A program made the translations under genes and the position numbers. From an uncultured Cyclobacteriaceae bacterium (GTDB lineage Bacteria > Bacteroidota > Bacteroidia > Cytophagales > Cyclobacteriaceae), in contig CALGOB010000051.1 of the NCBI GenBank assembly GCA_937958005.1, positions 1-44,024 of the forward strand: 44,024 nucleotides of DNA, in the 5' to 3' direction. The notes beneath the pieces were generated by a model. It worked only from the letters and a program-made list of their open reading frames with translations, had not been told where the DNA came from and ran no database searches. Of this stretch, positions 17,831-26,824 are shown one piece after another. Positions within the stretch are counted from its first letter, which is position 1. Each line of letters starts with the position of its first letter.

Positions 17831-18402
17831 TGCACAGTAGAATAAGTTTTTTGCAATTTAATAATAGAGTTGTTAAGTACTTATATGATTGCTGTTATGT
17901 TTGAAGATTTGGATTTAGTTAAATAGCCTTTATGAAAATGATTTCAAATACACCAAAGATTATTGCAATCTATTCTATAGACCATTAGAGTTTATCACGG
18001 CAGCATGATTATGATTACCTTTTTACTCAAGTTTACCAACAAATAATTAGTAATTCATAATTACCTTGATAGGCTCAGAAAAGTAGAATTTAGAAGGAGT
18101 TTGATCTAGACAAAACCAACCGTGATAATGTCTAACAGATAACTGGTGAAAACACGCAGTAACTGCCTATAAAGGATTGTTGACGAGATGATGTTTTATT
18201 CTATAGGGGACCTCTAAAAACTCGATTTGAAATTTCACCAAGAGATTTTTTCCTGAGACAAGGCATCAAAAACGGAGTTTAGAGGATCTAAATGAGTATT
18301 TTGATAACGCAGTATCAGGGAAAAAGATTGGGTTAAAAGCAAAAGGGAGTTTTTAGAGGACCCCTATAATAAATCTATCGTGATAATGTCAACTCTAGAT
18401 TA
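17831..18402. other. 572-bp gene-free gap with MITE and nested short repeats
   Basis: No coding region is supported. The gap contains a MITE (18206-18364), a 12-bp direct repeat CGTGATAATGTC at 18121-18132 and 18379-18390 that brackets it, and a 9-bp inverted match TTATCACGG (17992-18000) to CCGTGATAA (18120-18128). Confidence 0.65.
18202..18368. mobile_element. MITE with 18-22 bp terminal inverted repeats
   Basis: The left end GGGGACCTCTAAAAACTC (18206-18223) is matched on the opposite strand at 18347-18364 with a single mismatch (GGGGTCC). TATA flanks both ends (18202-18205 and 18365-18368) and is a plausible 4-bp target duplication. The inverted symmetry continues inward imperfectly: AGAGATTTTTTCCTGA on the left matches the complement of TCAGGGAAAAAGATTG on the right. 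The 159-bp core has no open reading frame, so it is non-autonomous. An internal GGAGTTTAGAGGATC near 18275-18290 echoes the right end. The parent transposase family is not identifiable here. Confidence 0.78.
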
Positions 18403-18987
18403 TTAATCAAATTTGTAATTAAACATTTTTATGTCTTTGTGGCATAATAAGGAAACTCTTTCAGCAAGTTGATCTGTATAGTATTTTCGGTAATCGTCTT
18501 TGCTGGTAGCATTTTCTATTGGAACTTCGAAAACTTGAACTGATATTTTGTTAAATATCCTTTCCGTTTCCTCTAAGTAATTTTCAAACCTACCTATTAA
18601 GTTTACCCGTAAATTGTCTTGCAAATCAGTCAAATAATCAACTTGGTTAAGAAAGAAACCAAAAGTATCTTTAGAAGCTGCTTCGAGCTCTTCTTGGTCA
18701 TTTATAAATTCTTCTAAACTAAATTGATTAGCTGGATTTATTTTTCGCAATAGCTTGTGCCAAGAAACGAGTCTTTCCCAAGGATTACGTACCATAGTGA
18801 ATTTGAAATATTCTTCTAAATCATGGTGCGTTTGTTCAAACTCTTTATAGCTTTTATGCCCAGTTAGAATTAAATGTGCCGGGTGTCTGTATTTGATTAA
18901 GTAGTTCATTAATGCAGTACCTCCTGTTCTTTGAATATGAATAAAAAGTACTTTTCGATGCTCAGGTACATGAATGGAATTATGCAT
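18403..18987 (-). CDS. Small PAPS-dependent sulfotransferase
   Basis: A 194-residue enzyme of the Sulfotransfer_2-like type. The 5'-phosphosulfate-binding loop is visible as HIQRTGGTALMNYL (17-30), and the 3'-phosphate site as MVRNPWERLVSWH (65-77) with the characteristic Arg-Asn-Pro-Trp. It should transfer sulfate from 3'-phosphoadenosine 5'-phosphosulfate to a carbohydrate or similar acceptor, which sequence does not reveal. It is at the short end for the family but contains both cofactor loops. It has no operon partner and sits beside a MITE, so it may be an accessory gene. An extra in-frame start upstream is not evident. Confidence 0.82.
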   Translation of the reverse strand: MHNSIHVPEHRKVLFIHIQRTGGTALMNYLIKYRHPAHLILTGHKSYKEFEQTHHDLEEYFKFTMVRNPWERLVSWHKLLRKINPANQFSLEEFINDQEELEAASKDTFGFFLNQVDYLTDLQDNLRVNLIGRFENYLEETERIFNKISVQVFEVPIENATSKDDYRKYYTDQLAERVSLLCHKDIKMFNYKFD

Positions 18988-19114
18988 AGGCTAACATGAA
19001 GTTAATTGATGAATTTGTAAGATATCAAATGGTCGCATTTTACTATTTCATATTCGCGTGAAAAAGTAAATTGTCCATTGTTTTATAGATGATCGATGCT
19101 TGTCTGTGATTCCC

Positions 19115-20152
19115 CTACTCAATCTTAAAAGTTAACCGCAATGGATTTTTAGCGCCGTCAAACTCCTTTTGTAAATCCAAATCGAAAGGGCGTGATAAAT
19201 TGTTACCTGAAAGATCTTCCATTACAGGACTGAGTTTAAGAATATACTCCCCTTTTATCCAATTAGATTTTGGGGTAAATGACCAGATAGTTTCATTTTT
19301 GATTAATGAGATAGTCCCGTTTACCACCTTTTTATCATTTTCAATGGTGATGCCTTCTAATGCAGTTAAGTAATCCATTTTTTCAGAGAATAGCACTTGA
19401 AGAGATGCTCTACTAGCTTTTTTGGGGATCACCAGTTTCCATTGGGTGACATCGGGAACTTCTTCATCTCTTGTAGTGACAAAAATCTCCTTTATGTAAT
19501 CCTCATTTAGCGCTTTCCCATTTACCCCTTTCCAATTCTTAGAAATGACAATGCGATATTTTTTGCCGACCTCTAAAGGCTTACCAAGCTGCTGATTTCT
19601 TAATAAATCACGTTTTACTCTTCCTGGATCTATCCAGAGGGTCAAGGTTGTTCTGTCGTAATTCCACAAGGCAGGTTCTAGTGGAAGGAAAATATCTTGT
19701 AGTGAATCACCTTGGGAACCTATTACGGTAAGATACTGATAGATATCTCCATCTCTCATAGGTTGGGTAAATTGTATGGCACATTTCAATAAATTCTCAG
19801 GAACAGTATCAGAAGAAGGGTAGAAAGCCCTTACCAATGGGGATGGTAGCTTATTAACATTCCCTTTAAAACTACTAATTGTTATTCCATCATAAATAAT
19901 GTGATAAGTCTGATTTGCAGGAAGTGTAGCTAGCGGTGTAAACAATATATTAGGGGATTTAAATGACCAGTCCCCTAATATATTATTTGTTTTTCCTTCT
20001 GCTCTTATATTTAATTTTTCTAATTGCGAGAAAGTCCCAATTCTTACTTCTGCTATTCTATTATCTTGTTGTTTAATATCGATTTGATATTGTCCGATAC
20101 AATCAATAGAATTCAGTAAGGTAACAGCAAGAACAATAAGGTACTTAAACAT
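19115..20152 (-). CDS. Secreted Ig-like (Big_5-type) domain protein, unknown function
   Basis: A 345-residue exported protein (signal peptide ends SIDCIGQ). At least two bacterial Ig-like domains are suggested: residues about 115-230 (KCAIQFTQPMRDGDIYQYLTVI... GKKYRIVISKNWKGVNGKAL) and 235-325 (LQVLFSEKMDYLTALEGITI... EYILKLSPVMEDLSGNNLSR). Each shows the Big_5 pattern of a 'F(t/s)xpM' strand, a 'W.Y' or 'WSF' strand and a 'G..y.l.i' strand. No catalytic motif or sorting domain is seen. It starts nine bases after the propeller-like gene's stop, so the two are almost certainly co-transcribed and possibly interact outside the cytoplasm. Confidence 0.8.
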   Translation of the reverse strand: MFKYLIVLAVTLLNSIDCIGQYQIDIKQQDNRIAEVRIGTFSQLEKLNIRAEGKTNNILGDWSFKSPNILFTPLATLPANQTYHIIYDGITISSFKGNVNKLPSPLVRAFYPSSDTVPENLLKCAIQFTQPMRDGDIYQYLTVIGSQGDSLQDIFLPLEPALWNYDRTTLTLWIDPGRVKRDLLRNQQLGKPLEVGKKYRIVISKNWKGVNGKALNEDYIKEIFVTTRDEEVPDVTQWKLVIPKKASRASLQVLFSEKMDYLTALEGITIENDKKVVNGTISLIKNETIWSFTPKSNWIKGEYILKLSPVMEDLSGNNLSRPFDLDLQKEFDGAKNPLRLTFKIE

Positions 20153-20161
20153 ACAAATAGA

Positions 20162-21274
20162 TTACAGCCACCTGTTGCTTTCAGTCCACAGATCAAGGTC
20201 ACCATTGCCTTTTCTTTGAATAACAACAAATTTATCATCTCCCATTTTATCCAACTGTTGGACATTGACAAAAGGAAGGTTGATAAAGTCAACTCCTGCT
20301 ATTCCAGACCTTTCAGTTACTGGTTCTGTCAATGAACCACTGTAATTGTCAAGATCAGAAAATTTAATCTTCATCAAAGCCCTGCTCGAATTCGCTAATA
20401 GCAAATAAGAATCGTCTCCTTTTTCCATCACGATCATATCCAATGGAGTATTCCAATTACCTAATTCTGCAACTGTTCGTCCTTTGACATGTGAATTGCC
20501 TTTTAAGGCATCCATAGGAAAAATAACAAGGGGAGTGCAAGTATAACTAGCAACTAAATGATTTTTTCCATTGATATTGGCTGCCGCAAATGTTTTAATA
20601 GGTGCGTAAGTTTCATATCTACCATGGGCTGCATGATAAATCTCAAGAGAAGTTTGTACTTGCTTTTTCTTGAAAGGGAAGTTTATACTTCTAAAAGTAG
20701 AGCTAAACTCTTTGTTTGAAAGACCAGAAACCATCACTTTATCATTGAAAAATGAAAGGTCAGAAACTGCCCATACTCTTTGGGATCTACCTCTTCTATC
20801 TTTTGCATCTGCTGCAATTGCGTCGTTTAATGAAATGGTAGAGTACTTAATTTCCTTAAGAGATACTGATTTGATTGTATTTTCATCTTCTACTTTTAAA
20901 ACCAATGGAGTGCCATCTGCAGTGTGTATCGCAAGATAAATATGCTTAGAAATGGGATTAACAGCTAAATCTTGAATGTTTATTTCATCTTTGTCTAAGC
21001 CAAGGGCATTTGCTATTTTCTCATCAATTTTTTTGACTGCTACAGCTTTTCCCTCTTGAGGCTTAGTGTCATTCGTTTCTAAGGCGATAATGCTAGCTGT
21101 TTTGGAGTCACCTAGGAACAGAATTCCTTCAGGCCCAAAAGTAATCGCATTAATAGACTGGATTTCAGGAGTTCCTAGGATAAAGTCTTCTGTATAATTC
21201 ACTTTGTCTTTATTAATGGCAAAAGCCATAGAAGACAAGATGAACATCATCATAAATGCATAATAACGTTTCAT
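20162..21274 (-). CDS. Secreted propeller-like protein, unknown function
   Basis: A 370-residue exported protein with a signal peptide ending SMAFA. The body has recurring beta phrases reminiscent of NHL or six-blade propellers: INAITFGPEGILFLGDSKTASII (residues about 40-62), IQDLAVNPISKHIYLAIHT, VSDLSFFNDKVMVSGLSN, and LDMIVMEKGDDSYLLLANSS. A distinctive central segment reads HAAHGRYETYAPIKTF followed by SYTCTPLVIFPM. I cannot assign a family. It is the first gene of a two-gene unit with the Ig-like protein and is divergent from the M20D amidohydrolase gene. Confidence 0.78.
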   Translation of the reverse strand: MKRYYAFMMMFILSSMAFAINKDKVNYTEDFILGTPEIQSINAITFGPEGILFLGDSKTASIIALETNDTKPQEGKAVAVKKIDEKIANALGLDKDEINIQDLAVNPISKHIYLAIHTADGTPLVLKVEDENTIKSVSLKEIKYSTISLNDAIAADAKDRRGRSQRVWAVSDLSFFNDKVMVSGLSNKEFSSTFRSINFPFKKKQVQTSLEIYHAAHGRYETYAPIKTFAAANINGKNHLVASYTCTPLVIFPMDALKGNSHVKGRTVAELGNWNTPLDMIVMEKGDDSYLLLANSSRALMKIKFSDLDNYSGSLTEPVTERSGIAGVDFINLPFVNVQQLDKMGDDKFVVIQRKGNGDLDLWTESNRWL

Positions 21275-21431
21275 TTCTTTATAATTTTTTTCTCAATACA
21301 CTAAACACCTATTTACGACTGAAAGATTTCCTGAACATCATTTTTTACACCAATGGTATAATAGATGAGCCAGATTGTAATAAATTGGGTATTCAATAAT
21401 CTTAGTTTGAGTTATTTAAATAAGAAATATT

Positions 21432-22721
21432 ATGCGCAAAATCAGTCTATTAGTACTTTCCATTTTATTGGGTTTTTCGGCATTTAGCCAAAAGATAAAA
21501 GATGCAACAGTACTTAAAAGTGCTGCTTCTATAGAAGAAAAAGTAATTAAGTGGAGGAGGCATTTTCATGAAAATCCAGAGTTGGGGAATCGAGAGTTTA
21601 AAACAGCAGAAAAAATTGCCGAACACCTGAAATCACTGGGAATGGAAGTGAAAACAGGAATTGCCTATACAGGAGTAGTTGGGATTCTTAAAGGTGGGAA
21701 ACCTGGTCCAGTGGTAGGTTTAAGAGCAGATATAGATGCACTACCTGTTACGGAAAGAGTAGATGTACCCTTTGCTTCAAAAGTAAAATCTGAATACAAT
21801 GGGATCTCTTCTGGAATTATGCATGCTTGCGGCCATGACACACATATCGCTATTTTAATGGGTGTGGCTGAAGTATTATCAGGGATGAAAAAAGACCTGA
21901 AAGGGACTGTGAAATTTATTTTTCAACCTGCTGAAGAAGGCGCACCTCAAGGAGAAGAAGGGGGAGCTGAATTGATGGTGAAGGAAGGTGTATTAAAATC
22001 ACCTGATGTAGAGGCCATTTTCGGATTGCATATCAGCGCAGGAACTCCTGTAGGACAAATTAATTACAAATCAGAAGGTATTATGGCTGCTGCAGATCGA
22101 TTTGTGATTAAAGTAAAAGGTAAGCAAACGCATGGGTCAAGACCTTGGGGGGGCGTAGACCCTATTACAGTTTCTTCTCAGATAATTACTGGACTGAATA
22201 ATATAGTAGCGAGACAAACAGAATTGACCAAAGAAGCAGCAGTTATCTCAGTAGGGTTGATTAGAGGAGGCATACGTAATAACATTATTCCGGAAGAGGT
22301 AGAAATGATTGGAACAATTAGGACACTGGATACTGATATGCAAAATAAAGTGCATGACAAAATAAGATTAACTGCCACTAAAATAGCAGAAAGCGTAGGT
22401 GCTACTGCTGAAGTAGATATTCAGATAGGTTATCCTGTAACTTATAATGATCCGGCATTAACTGCTAAGATGTTACCTTCTCTTCAAAAAGCTTCAAGCA
22501 GTGTAGTAAATATTAACCCAATCACTGGTGCAGAAGACTTTTCGTTTTATGCGAAGGAAGTCCCAGGACTTTATTTCTTCATAGGAGGATTACCTGCTGA
22601 TGTGAAGCCAGAAGATGCCTCTGCCCATCATACGCCAGATTTTTACATTGATGAGTCAGGTATGCGTACAGGTGTAAAAGCCTTGTTGTTTTTGACTTTG
22701 GATTATATGAATAAGAAGTAG
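21432..22721 (+). CDS. Exported M20D amidohydrolase
   Basis: A 429-residue metal-dependent amidohydrolase of the hippurate/IAA-amino-acid hydrolase group, exported by a signal peptide ending FSAFSQ. The M20D metal site is intact: HACGHDTH (131-138, ligands C133 and H135), QPAEEG with E168 and E169, GLH with H200, and the later GAEDFSFY with its acidic ligand region. HGSRPWGGVDPI belongs to the dimerisation/lid domain. It would hydrolyse N-acyl amino acids in the periplasm or outside; the exact substrate is not predictable. It converges with metK across a shared terminator. Confidence 0.93.
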   Translation: MRKISLLVLSILLGFSAFSQKIKDATVLKSAASIEEKVIKWRRHFHENPELGNREFKTAEKIAEHLKSLGMEVKTGIAYTGVVGILKGGKPGPVVGLRADIDALPVTERVDVPFASKVKSEYNGISSGIMHACGHDTHIAILMGVAEVLSGMKKDLKGTVKFIFQPAEEGAPQGEEGGAELMVKEGVLKSPDVEAIFGLHISAGTPVGQINYKSEGIMAAADRFVIKVKGKQTHGSRPWGGVDPITVSSQIITGLNNIVARQTELTKEAAVISVGLIRGGIRNNIIPEEVEMIGTIRTLDTDMQNKVHDKIRLTATKIAESVGATAEVDIQIGYPVTYNDPALTAKMLPSLQKASSSVVNINPITGAEDFSFYAKEVPGLYFFIGGLPADVKPEDASAHHTPDFYIDESGMRTGVKALLFLTLDYMNKK

Positions 22722-22733
22722 AAATTAAGGCAT

Positions 22734-22770
22734 AAAAAAAGAGACTTATATTCGATAAGTCTCTTTTTTT
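22734..22770. terminator. Bidirectional terminator between M20D gene and metK
   Basis: A 16-bp perfect stem pairs AAAAAAAGAGACTTAT (22734-22749) with its complement (22755-22770) across the loop ATTCG. Runs of seven A and seven T at the edges let it terminate both converging genes. Confidence 0.93.
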
Positions 22771-22786
22771 ATGTCTATTAATATTA

Positions 22787-24040
22787 TTAGATACCAAATT
22801 CAGCTTTCACTTTATCTACATAATCCAATTTTTCCCAAGTAAACGTTTCAACTTCTTTTTCTACAGGATCTACTCCTGTTCCTTTGAAGGTAACTTTTTT
22901 AATTTCTGGTTTTCTACCCATATGCCCATATGCTGCAGAATCGGAATAGATAGGGTTTTTTAACTTAAGCCTTTTTACAATAAAAGCGGGCCTCATATCA
23001 AAAATGCTTTCTATTTTTTTAGCTATTTCTCCGTCAGACAACTCTACATTAGCAGTGCCATAAGTATTTACATAGATGCCCATCGGTTTAGCAACACCAA
23101 TAGCATAAGAAACCTGCACCAATATTTCATCTGAAACTCCTGCAGCAACTAGGTTTTTGGCAATATGCCTTGTTGCATAAGCTGCTGACCTATCTACTTT
23201 AGAAGGATCTTTACCAGAAAAAGCACCACCACCATGCGCTCCTTTTCCACCGTATGTATCTACAATTATTTTTCTTCCTGTAAGACCTGTATCTCCATGA
23301 GGACCCCCAATTACAAATTTACCTGTCGGATTTATATGATAGGTGATATCCTCATTGAATAAGGCTTGGATCTCATTTTTCAATTTTGCTTTTACTCTAG
23401 GAATAAGCAAGTTAATCATGTCTTCTTTGATTTTAGAAAGCATTTTACCTTCTTCATCAAAATCATCATGTTGTGTAGATATAACAATAGCTTCTATTCT
23501 GCTTGGCTGATTGTTATCATTGTATTCAATAGTTACCTGTGACTTTGCATCAGGTCGAAGATAAGGAATATCAGTTCCCTCTCTTCTCATGGCAGCTAGT
23601 TCAATTAATATTCTATGTGAAAGATCGAGAGCCAAAGGCATGTAGTTCTCAGTCTCCTTAGTAGCATAACCAAACATCATTCCTTGATCACCAGCGCCCT
23701 GATCCTCTTCAGTAGCTCTTTCTACTCCTTGATTGATATCTGGTGACTGCTCATGAATTGCTGAAATTACCCCACACGAGTTCCCATCAAACTGGTATTC
23801 TCCCTTAGTGTAGCCAATTTTATTGATGACATCTCTTGCAACCTGTTGTACATCAATATATGCTTTAGTTTTAACTTCTCCACTTAATACAGTAAGACCT
23901 GTTGTAACTAAAGTTTCACAAGCTACCTTTGATTCAGGATCAAAAGCCAAAAAATGATCTATTAACGCATCAGATATCTGATCCGCAACTTTATCAGGGT
24001 GTCCTTCTGAAACTGACTCTGATGTAAAAAGATATGACAT
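22787..24040 (-). CDS. metK: S-adenosylmethionine synthetase
   Basis: Makes S-adenosylmethionine from methionine and ATP in the cytoplasm. The 417-residue length fits. Visible signatures are GHPDK (13-17) for ATP and metal, the family motif [12 protein letters not shown] (115-126), [13 protein letters not shown] in the central domain, and the phosphate loop [16 protein letters not shown] (270-285). It is transcribed alone, ending at the bidirectional terminator. A TAGATTTG element lies 29 bases upstream of its start. I see no SAM riboswitch in the 87-base gap upstream. The product feeds prmA and the RsmI-like methylase in this window. Confidence 0.98.
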   Translation of the reverse strand: MSYLFTSESVSEGHPDKVADQISDALIDHFLAFDPESKVACETLVTTGLTVLSGEVKTKAYIDVQQVARDVINKIGYTKGEYQFDGNSCGVISAIHEQSPDINQGVERATEEDQGAGDQGMMFGYATKETENYMPLALDLSHRILIELAAMRREGTDIPYLRPDAKSQVTIEYNDNNQPSRIEAIVISTQHDDFDEEGKMLSKIKEDMINLLIPRVKAKLKNEIQALFNEDITYHINPTGKFVIGGPHGDTGLTGRKIIVDTYGGKGAHGGGAFSGKDPSKVDRSAAYATRHIAKNLVAAGVSDEILVQVSYAIGVAKPMGIYVNTYGTANVELSDGEIAKKIESIFDMRPAFIVKRLKLKNPIYSDSAAYGHMGRKPEIKKVTFKGTGVDPVEKEVETFTWEKLDYVDKVKAEFGI

Positions 24041-24069
24041 AATTTTATTGGTTCTATATTGTATGGCGG

Positions 24070-24077
24070 CAAATCTA
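24070..24077 (-). promoter_or_regulatory. Bacteroidota-type -7 element of metK
   Basis: On the minus strand TAGATTTG fits the TAnnTTTG consensus exactly. A TTTC about 20 bases further upstream is one mismatch from the TTTG of the -33 box. The start of transcription would lie about 23 bases before the metK ATG. Confidence 0.5.
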
Positions 24078-24127
24078 GTAGAAATGTCATTAAATCCGAA
24101 AAAGGTGTGATAAACGTAAATAACTAT

Positions 24128-24838
24128 TTAAGCGCAGTAGAGACAAAAGATGGTGGGTACTTTGTGTAATTCAGGTTTTTGCTTTTTCCATGCACCAATT
24201 GTTGCTGTCTTGACAAACTCATTTATTCCGCTAATATCTTTGCTGACTGACAATAAAGTATTGTTTTCACAATGCATGATTAAGTCATTAAATAATTGAT
24301 TGTTCCTGTAGGGAGTATCCATGAAGATTTGTGTTTGCTTAATAGACCGAGCTTCTTTTTCCATTTTTTTGATTTTGTCCACCCGATCTTTCTTATCATA
24401 GGGTAAGTATCCATGAAAGGCAAAAGATTGGCCATTGAACCCAGAAGCCATTAATGCCATCATAATGGATGAAGGCCCTACCAGTGGTATGACTTGAATG
24501 TTTTTTTGATGTGCGTAAGTAACAGCCAATGCACCCGGATCTGCAATACCAGGACAACCGGCCTCACTCATAATACCTAGATTATGTCCTTTATGCAAAG
24601 GCTTGAAAAAAGACTCCAACTCACTATGCTTGGTTTTTTTATCAAGTAACTGAAAGTCAAGATCCTCAATGACAAGTCCAAGTTTCAAACTACTGATGTA
24701 TCTACGTGCAGTTCTGATGTTCTCAACTAAGTAATAACTACAGTCTTTAATTGCTTGAGCACTTTGTGGGTTTACTACCTGTTGAGAGGTCCCATCAGCA
24801 ATAGCCGTTGGGATTAAATAAAGTTTTCCTTTCTTCAT
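24128..24838 (-). CDS. RsmI-like SAM-dependent (tetrapyrrole-methylase fold) methyltransferase
   Basis: A 236-residue protein of the tetrapyrrole methylase fold that resembles RsmI, the 16S rRNA C1402 2'-O-methyltransferase. The substrate/cofactor motif SEAGCPGIADPG (91-102) is the counterpart of S-D-A-G-x-P-x-I-S-D-P-G in RsmI, and VGPSSIMMALMASG and FHGYLPYDKKDR match the family's next blocks. Shorter RsmI-like proteins of this kind coexist with true RsmI in many Bacteroidota, so the methylated target is uncertain and I give no symbol. It is last in the pdxJ-esterase-methylase unit, starting four bases after the esterase stop. Confidence 0.82.
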   Translation of the reverse strand: MKKGKLYLIPTAIADGTSQQVVNPQSAQAIKDCSYYLVENIRTARRYISSLKLGLVIEDLDFQLLDKKTKHSELESFFKPLHKGHNLGIMSEAGCPGIADPGALAVTYAHQKNIQVIPLVGPSSIMMALMASGFNGQSFAFHGYLPYDKKDRVDKIKKMEKEARSIKQTQIFMDTPYRNNQLFNDLIMHCENNTLLSVSKDISGINEFVKTATIGAWKKQKPELHKVPTIFCLYCA

Positions 24839-24842
24839 ATTT

Positions 24843-25598
24843 TTAAGATAAAAAGTTGATTACTTCATTGAACAATTCTGCAGGTTTTTCAGCGTGAACC
24901 CAATGTCCAGCATTTGCTACGGTAACTACTTGCGATTTCGAAAAGTACTTTTTGATGATTGCTTCATCATTTTTTTGAATGTAATCAGATTTTCCTCCTG
25001 CTATAAATAAGGTATCCTTTCCAAAAGTTTCGTGACCTTCTAGTCCAATGCCAACTTGCTCTATGTTCTTTTCTATGGCGGCTAAGTTTACTTTCCATCT
25101 AAATCCGTCTGAATCTCTCTTTAGGTTTTTTAGTAAAAACTGTTTGACCCCAAAATCATTGATTACCTCACTCATTTGTTTATCGGCTTCCCCTCTTGAT
25201 TTGATTTCATCAAGTTTTACTGAATGGAATGCCCTGAATATATTTTGATGATGTGGTGGATAGTGCTTGGGAGCAATGTCAACAATGATTAATTTAGCTA
25301 CCAATTCTGGGTATTTAGTGGCAAAAGTCATAGCTGTTTTTCCACCCATACTATGACCAAGTAAATTAATAGTTGATAAACCTTCTGATTTAATGAGACT
25401 CAAAAGATCTAATGCCATTACCTCATAATTAAATTCCTCTGAATGAAAAGAATTACCATGGTTTCGTTGATCAATTAAATAGACTTCATGCGTTTCGGCA
25501 AACTTTTTCCCAAGTGTCTGCCAATTATCTGAAGATCCAAACACCCCATGTAAAATTAGTAATGGTTCACCTGAACCAAGCTTTCTGAAATTTAGCAT
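24843..25598 (-). CDS. Alpha/beta hydrolase, YbfF-like esterase
   Basis: A 251-residue cytoplasmic serine hydrolase. HGVFGSSDNWQTLGKKF (17-33) supplies the oxyanion-hole HG motif, GHSMGG (81-86) carries the nucleophile S83, and AGHWVHAEKP carries the catalytic H232. The run LIDQRNHGNS is characteristic of YbfF-type esterases. Its ATG overlaps the pdxJ stop by one base (TAATG), so translation is probably coupled. The substrate is unknown, and adjacency to pdxJ does not imply a vitamin B6 role. Confidence 0.88.
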   Translation of the reverse strand: MLNFRKLGSGEPLLILHGVFGSSDNWQTLGKKFAETHEVYLIDQRNHGNSFHSEEFNYEVMALDLLSLIKSEGLSTINLLGHSMGGKTAMTFATKYPELVAKLIIVDIAPKHYPPHHQNIFRAFHSVKLDEIKSRGEADKQMSEVINDFGVKQFLLKNLKRDSDGFRWKVNLAAIEKNIEQVGIGLEGHETFGKDTLFIAGGKSDYIQKNDEAIIKKYFSKSQVVTVANAGHWVHAEKPAELFNEVINFLS

Positions 25599-26311
25599 TA
25601 TTTGATTTGGTTTAAGTACATCTGTATCGTATTTTCAAGCCCATAATAAAGAGCATCAGCAATTAATGCATGACCTATAGAAACTTCATCTATAAATGGA
25701 ATTTCTTTAATTAAATAAGCTAAGTTTTGTAGGCTTAAATCATGACCAGCGTTTATCCCTATGCCTAAATCTCTTGCAATTTTAGCAGCATTTATATATT
25801 CCTTGATTGCTTCTCTTTTGTTAACGGAATACTTATTTGCATAAGGCTCCGTATAAAACTCTATTCTATCTGTACTGATAGTCTTAGCTGCAGTGATCAT
25901 TTTTTCATCAGGCGCAAGAAATAAGGATACCCTTGTACCATATGATTTAAGTTCTAATATAATATCTGTCAAAAAACTTTGATTTTCATGAGTATCCCAT
26001 CCAGCATTTGACGTTAAAACATCAGGCCCATCAGGAACTAAAGTCGCTTGTTCTGGTCTTAAATCCTTAATGATTTTCATAAACCTGTTATCAGGATACC
26101 CTTCTATATTAAATTCTGTTGTAACAACAGATTTGAGATCATAAACGTCTTTTGTGGTTATATGCCTCTCGTCTGGGCGCGGGTGAACGGTGATTCCTTG
26201 AGCACCAAAAGATTCACAATCCTTTGCCACTTTGACTACACTTGGGTTGTTTCCACCTCTGGCATTGCGAAGCGTAGCTATTTTATTAATGTTAACACTG
26301 AGTTTCGTCAT
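25598..26311 (-). CDS. pdxJ: Pyridoxine 5'-phosphate synthase
   Basis: Last step of de novo pyridoxine phosphate synthesis, joining 1-deoxyxylulose 5-phosphate and 3-amino-2-oxopropyl phosphate. The 237-residue sequence opens with [17 protein letters not shown] and contains [19 protein letters not shown], and [12 protein letters not shown], all standard PdxJ blocks of the TIM barrel with its active-site His, Glu and Arg residues. It leads a three-gene minus-strand unit and is divergent from yqeY across 60 bases. Confidence 0.97.
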   Translation of the reverse strand: MTKLSVNINKIATLRNARGGNNPSVVKVAKDCESFGAQGITVHPRPDERHITTKDVYDLKSVVTTEFNIEGYPDNRFMKIIKDLRPEQATLVPDGPDVLTSNAGWDTHENQSFLTDIILELKSYGTRVSLFLAPDEKMITAAKTISTDRIEFYTEPYANKYSVNKREAIKEYINAAKIARDLGIGINAGHDLSLQNLAYLIKEIPFIDEVSIGHALIADALYYGLENTIQMYLNQIK

Positions 26312-26332
26312 CTTTATTATTAATCTTTCTTA

Positions 26333-26340
26333 TATCTTTG
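26333..26340 (+). promoter_or_regulatory. Bacteroidota-type -7 element upstream of yqeY
   Basis: TATCTTTG matches TAnnTTTG and ends 31 bases before the yqeY ATG, giving a leader of about 25 bases. No clean -33 TTTG is at the right distance. It would drive the long plus-strand run starting at yqeY. Confidence 0.45.
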
Positions 26341-26371
26341 TCTCTTCTATTGAATTCTAAAACAGTAATCA

Positions 26372-26824
26372 ATGAGCCTTAAAAAACAAATTGAATCAGA
26401 TATTAAGCAAGCGATGCTTGCCAAGGACAAAGATAAGCTAAGAGCATTAAGAGCGGTTAAATCTTTGATATTATTGGCAGAAACAGATAAAGGAGCAGGA
26501 GGAGACTTGTCATCTGATCAAGAAATGCAGATACTTACAAAGGCTGCTAAACAGAGAAAAGATTCTTTAACCATATACGAAGAACAAAAAAGAGAAGACT
26601 TAGCCGCTGTTGAAAAAGCTGAGTTAACTATTATTGAAGCGTATCTCCCTAAACAACTTTCTGAGGGAGAATTGAAAGCTGAGTTAGAAAAAATAATTGC
26701 TCAAGTTGGGGCAAGTTCACCTAAAGAAATGGGTAAAGTAATGGGTATAGCGACAAAGTCACTGGCAGGAAAAGCTGATGGAAAGGCAGTATCAACTATG
26801 GTTAAACAATTATTAACTTCATAA
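26372..26824 (+). CDS. GatB/YqeY domain protein
   Basis: A 150-residue protein matching the YqeY family, related to the C-terminal tRNA-binding tail of GatB, the amidotransferase subunit. The N-terminus SLKKQIESDIKQAMLAKDKDKLRALRAVKS and the C-terminus SPKEMGKVMGIATKSLAGKADG are typical: a helical N-lobe followed by the YqeY/GatB tail fold. It is probably a tRNA-related accessory protein, but function in bacteria is unsettled. The stop codon abuts the TTG start of cvpA directly, so the pair is likely translationally coupled. Confidence 0.92.
   Translation: MSLKKQIESDIKQAMLAKDKDKLRALRAVKSLILLAETDKGAGGDLSSDQEMQILTKAAKQRKDSLTIYEEQKREDLAAVEKAELTIIEAYLPKQLSEGELKAELEKIIAQVGASSPKEMGKVMGIATKSLAGKADGKAVSTMVKQLLTS

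Noticed and set aside
24041-24127. SAM riboswitch upstream of metK
   Set aside because: Only 87 bases separate the genes and I find no riboswitch-like conserved stems, only a -7 promoter element.
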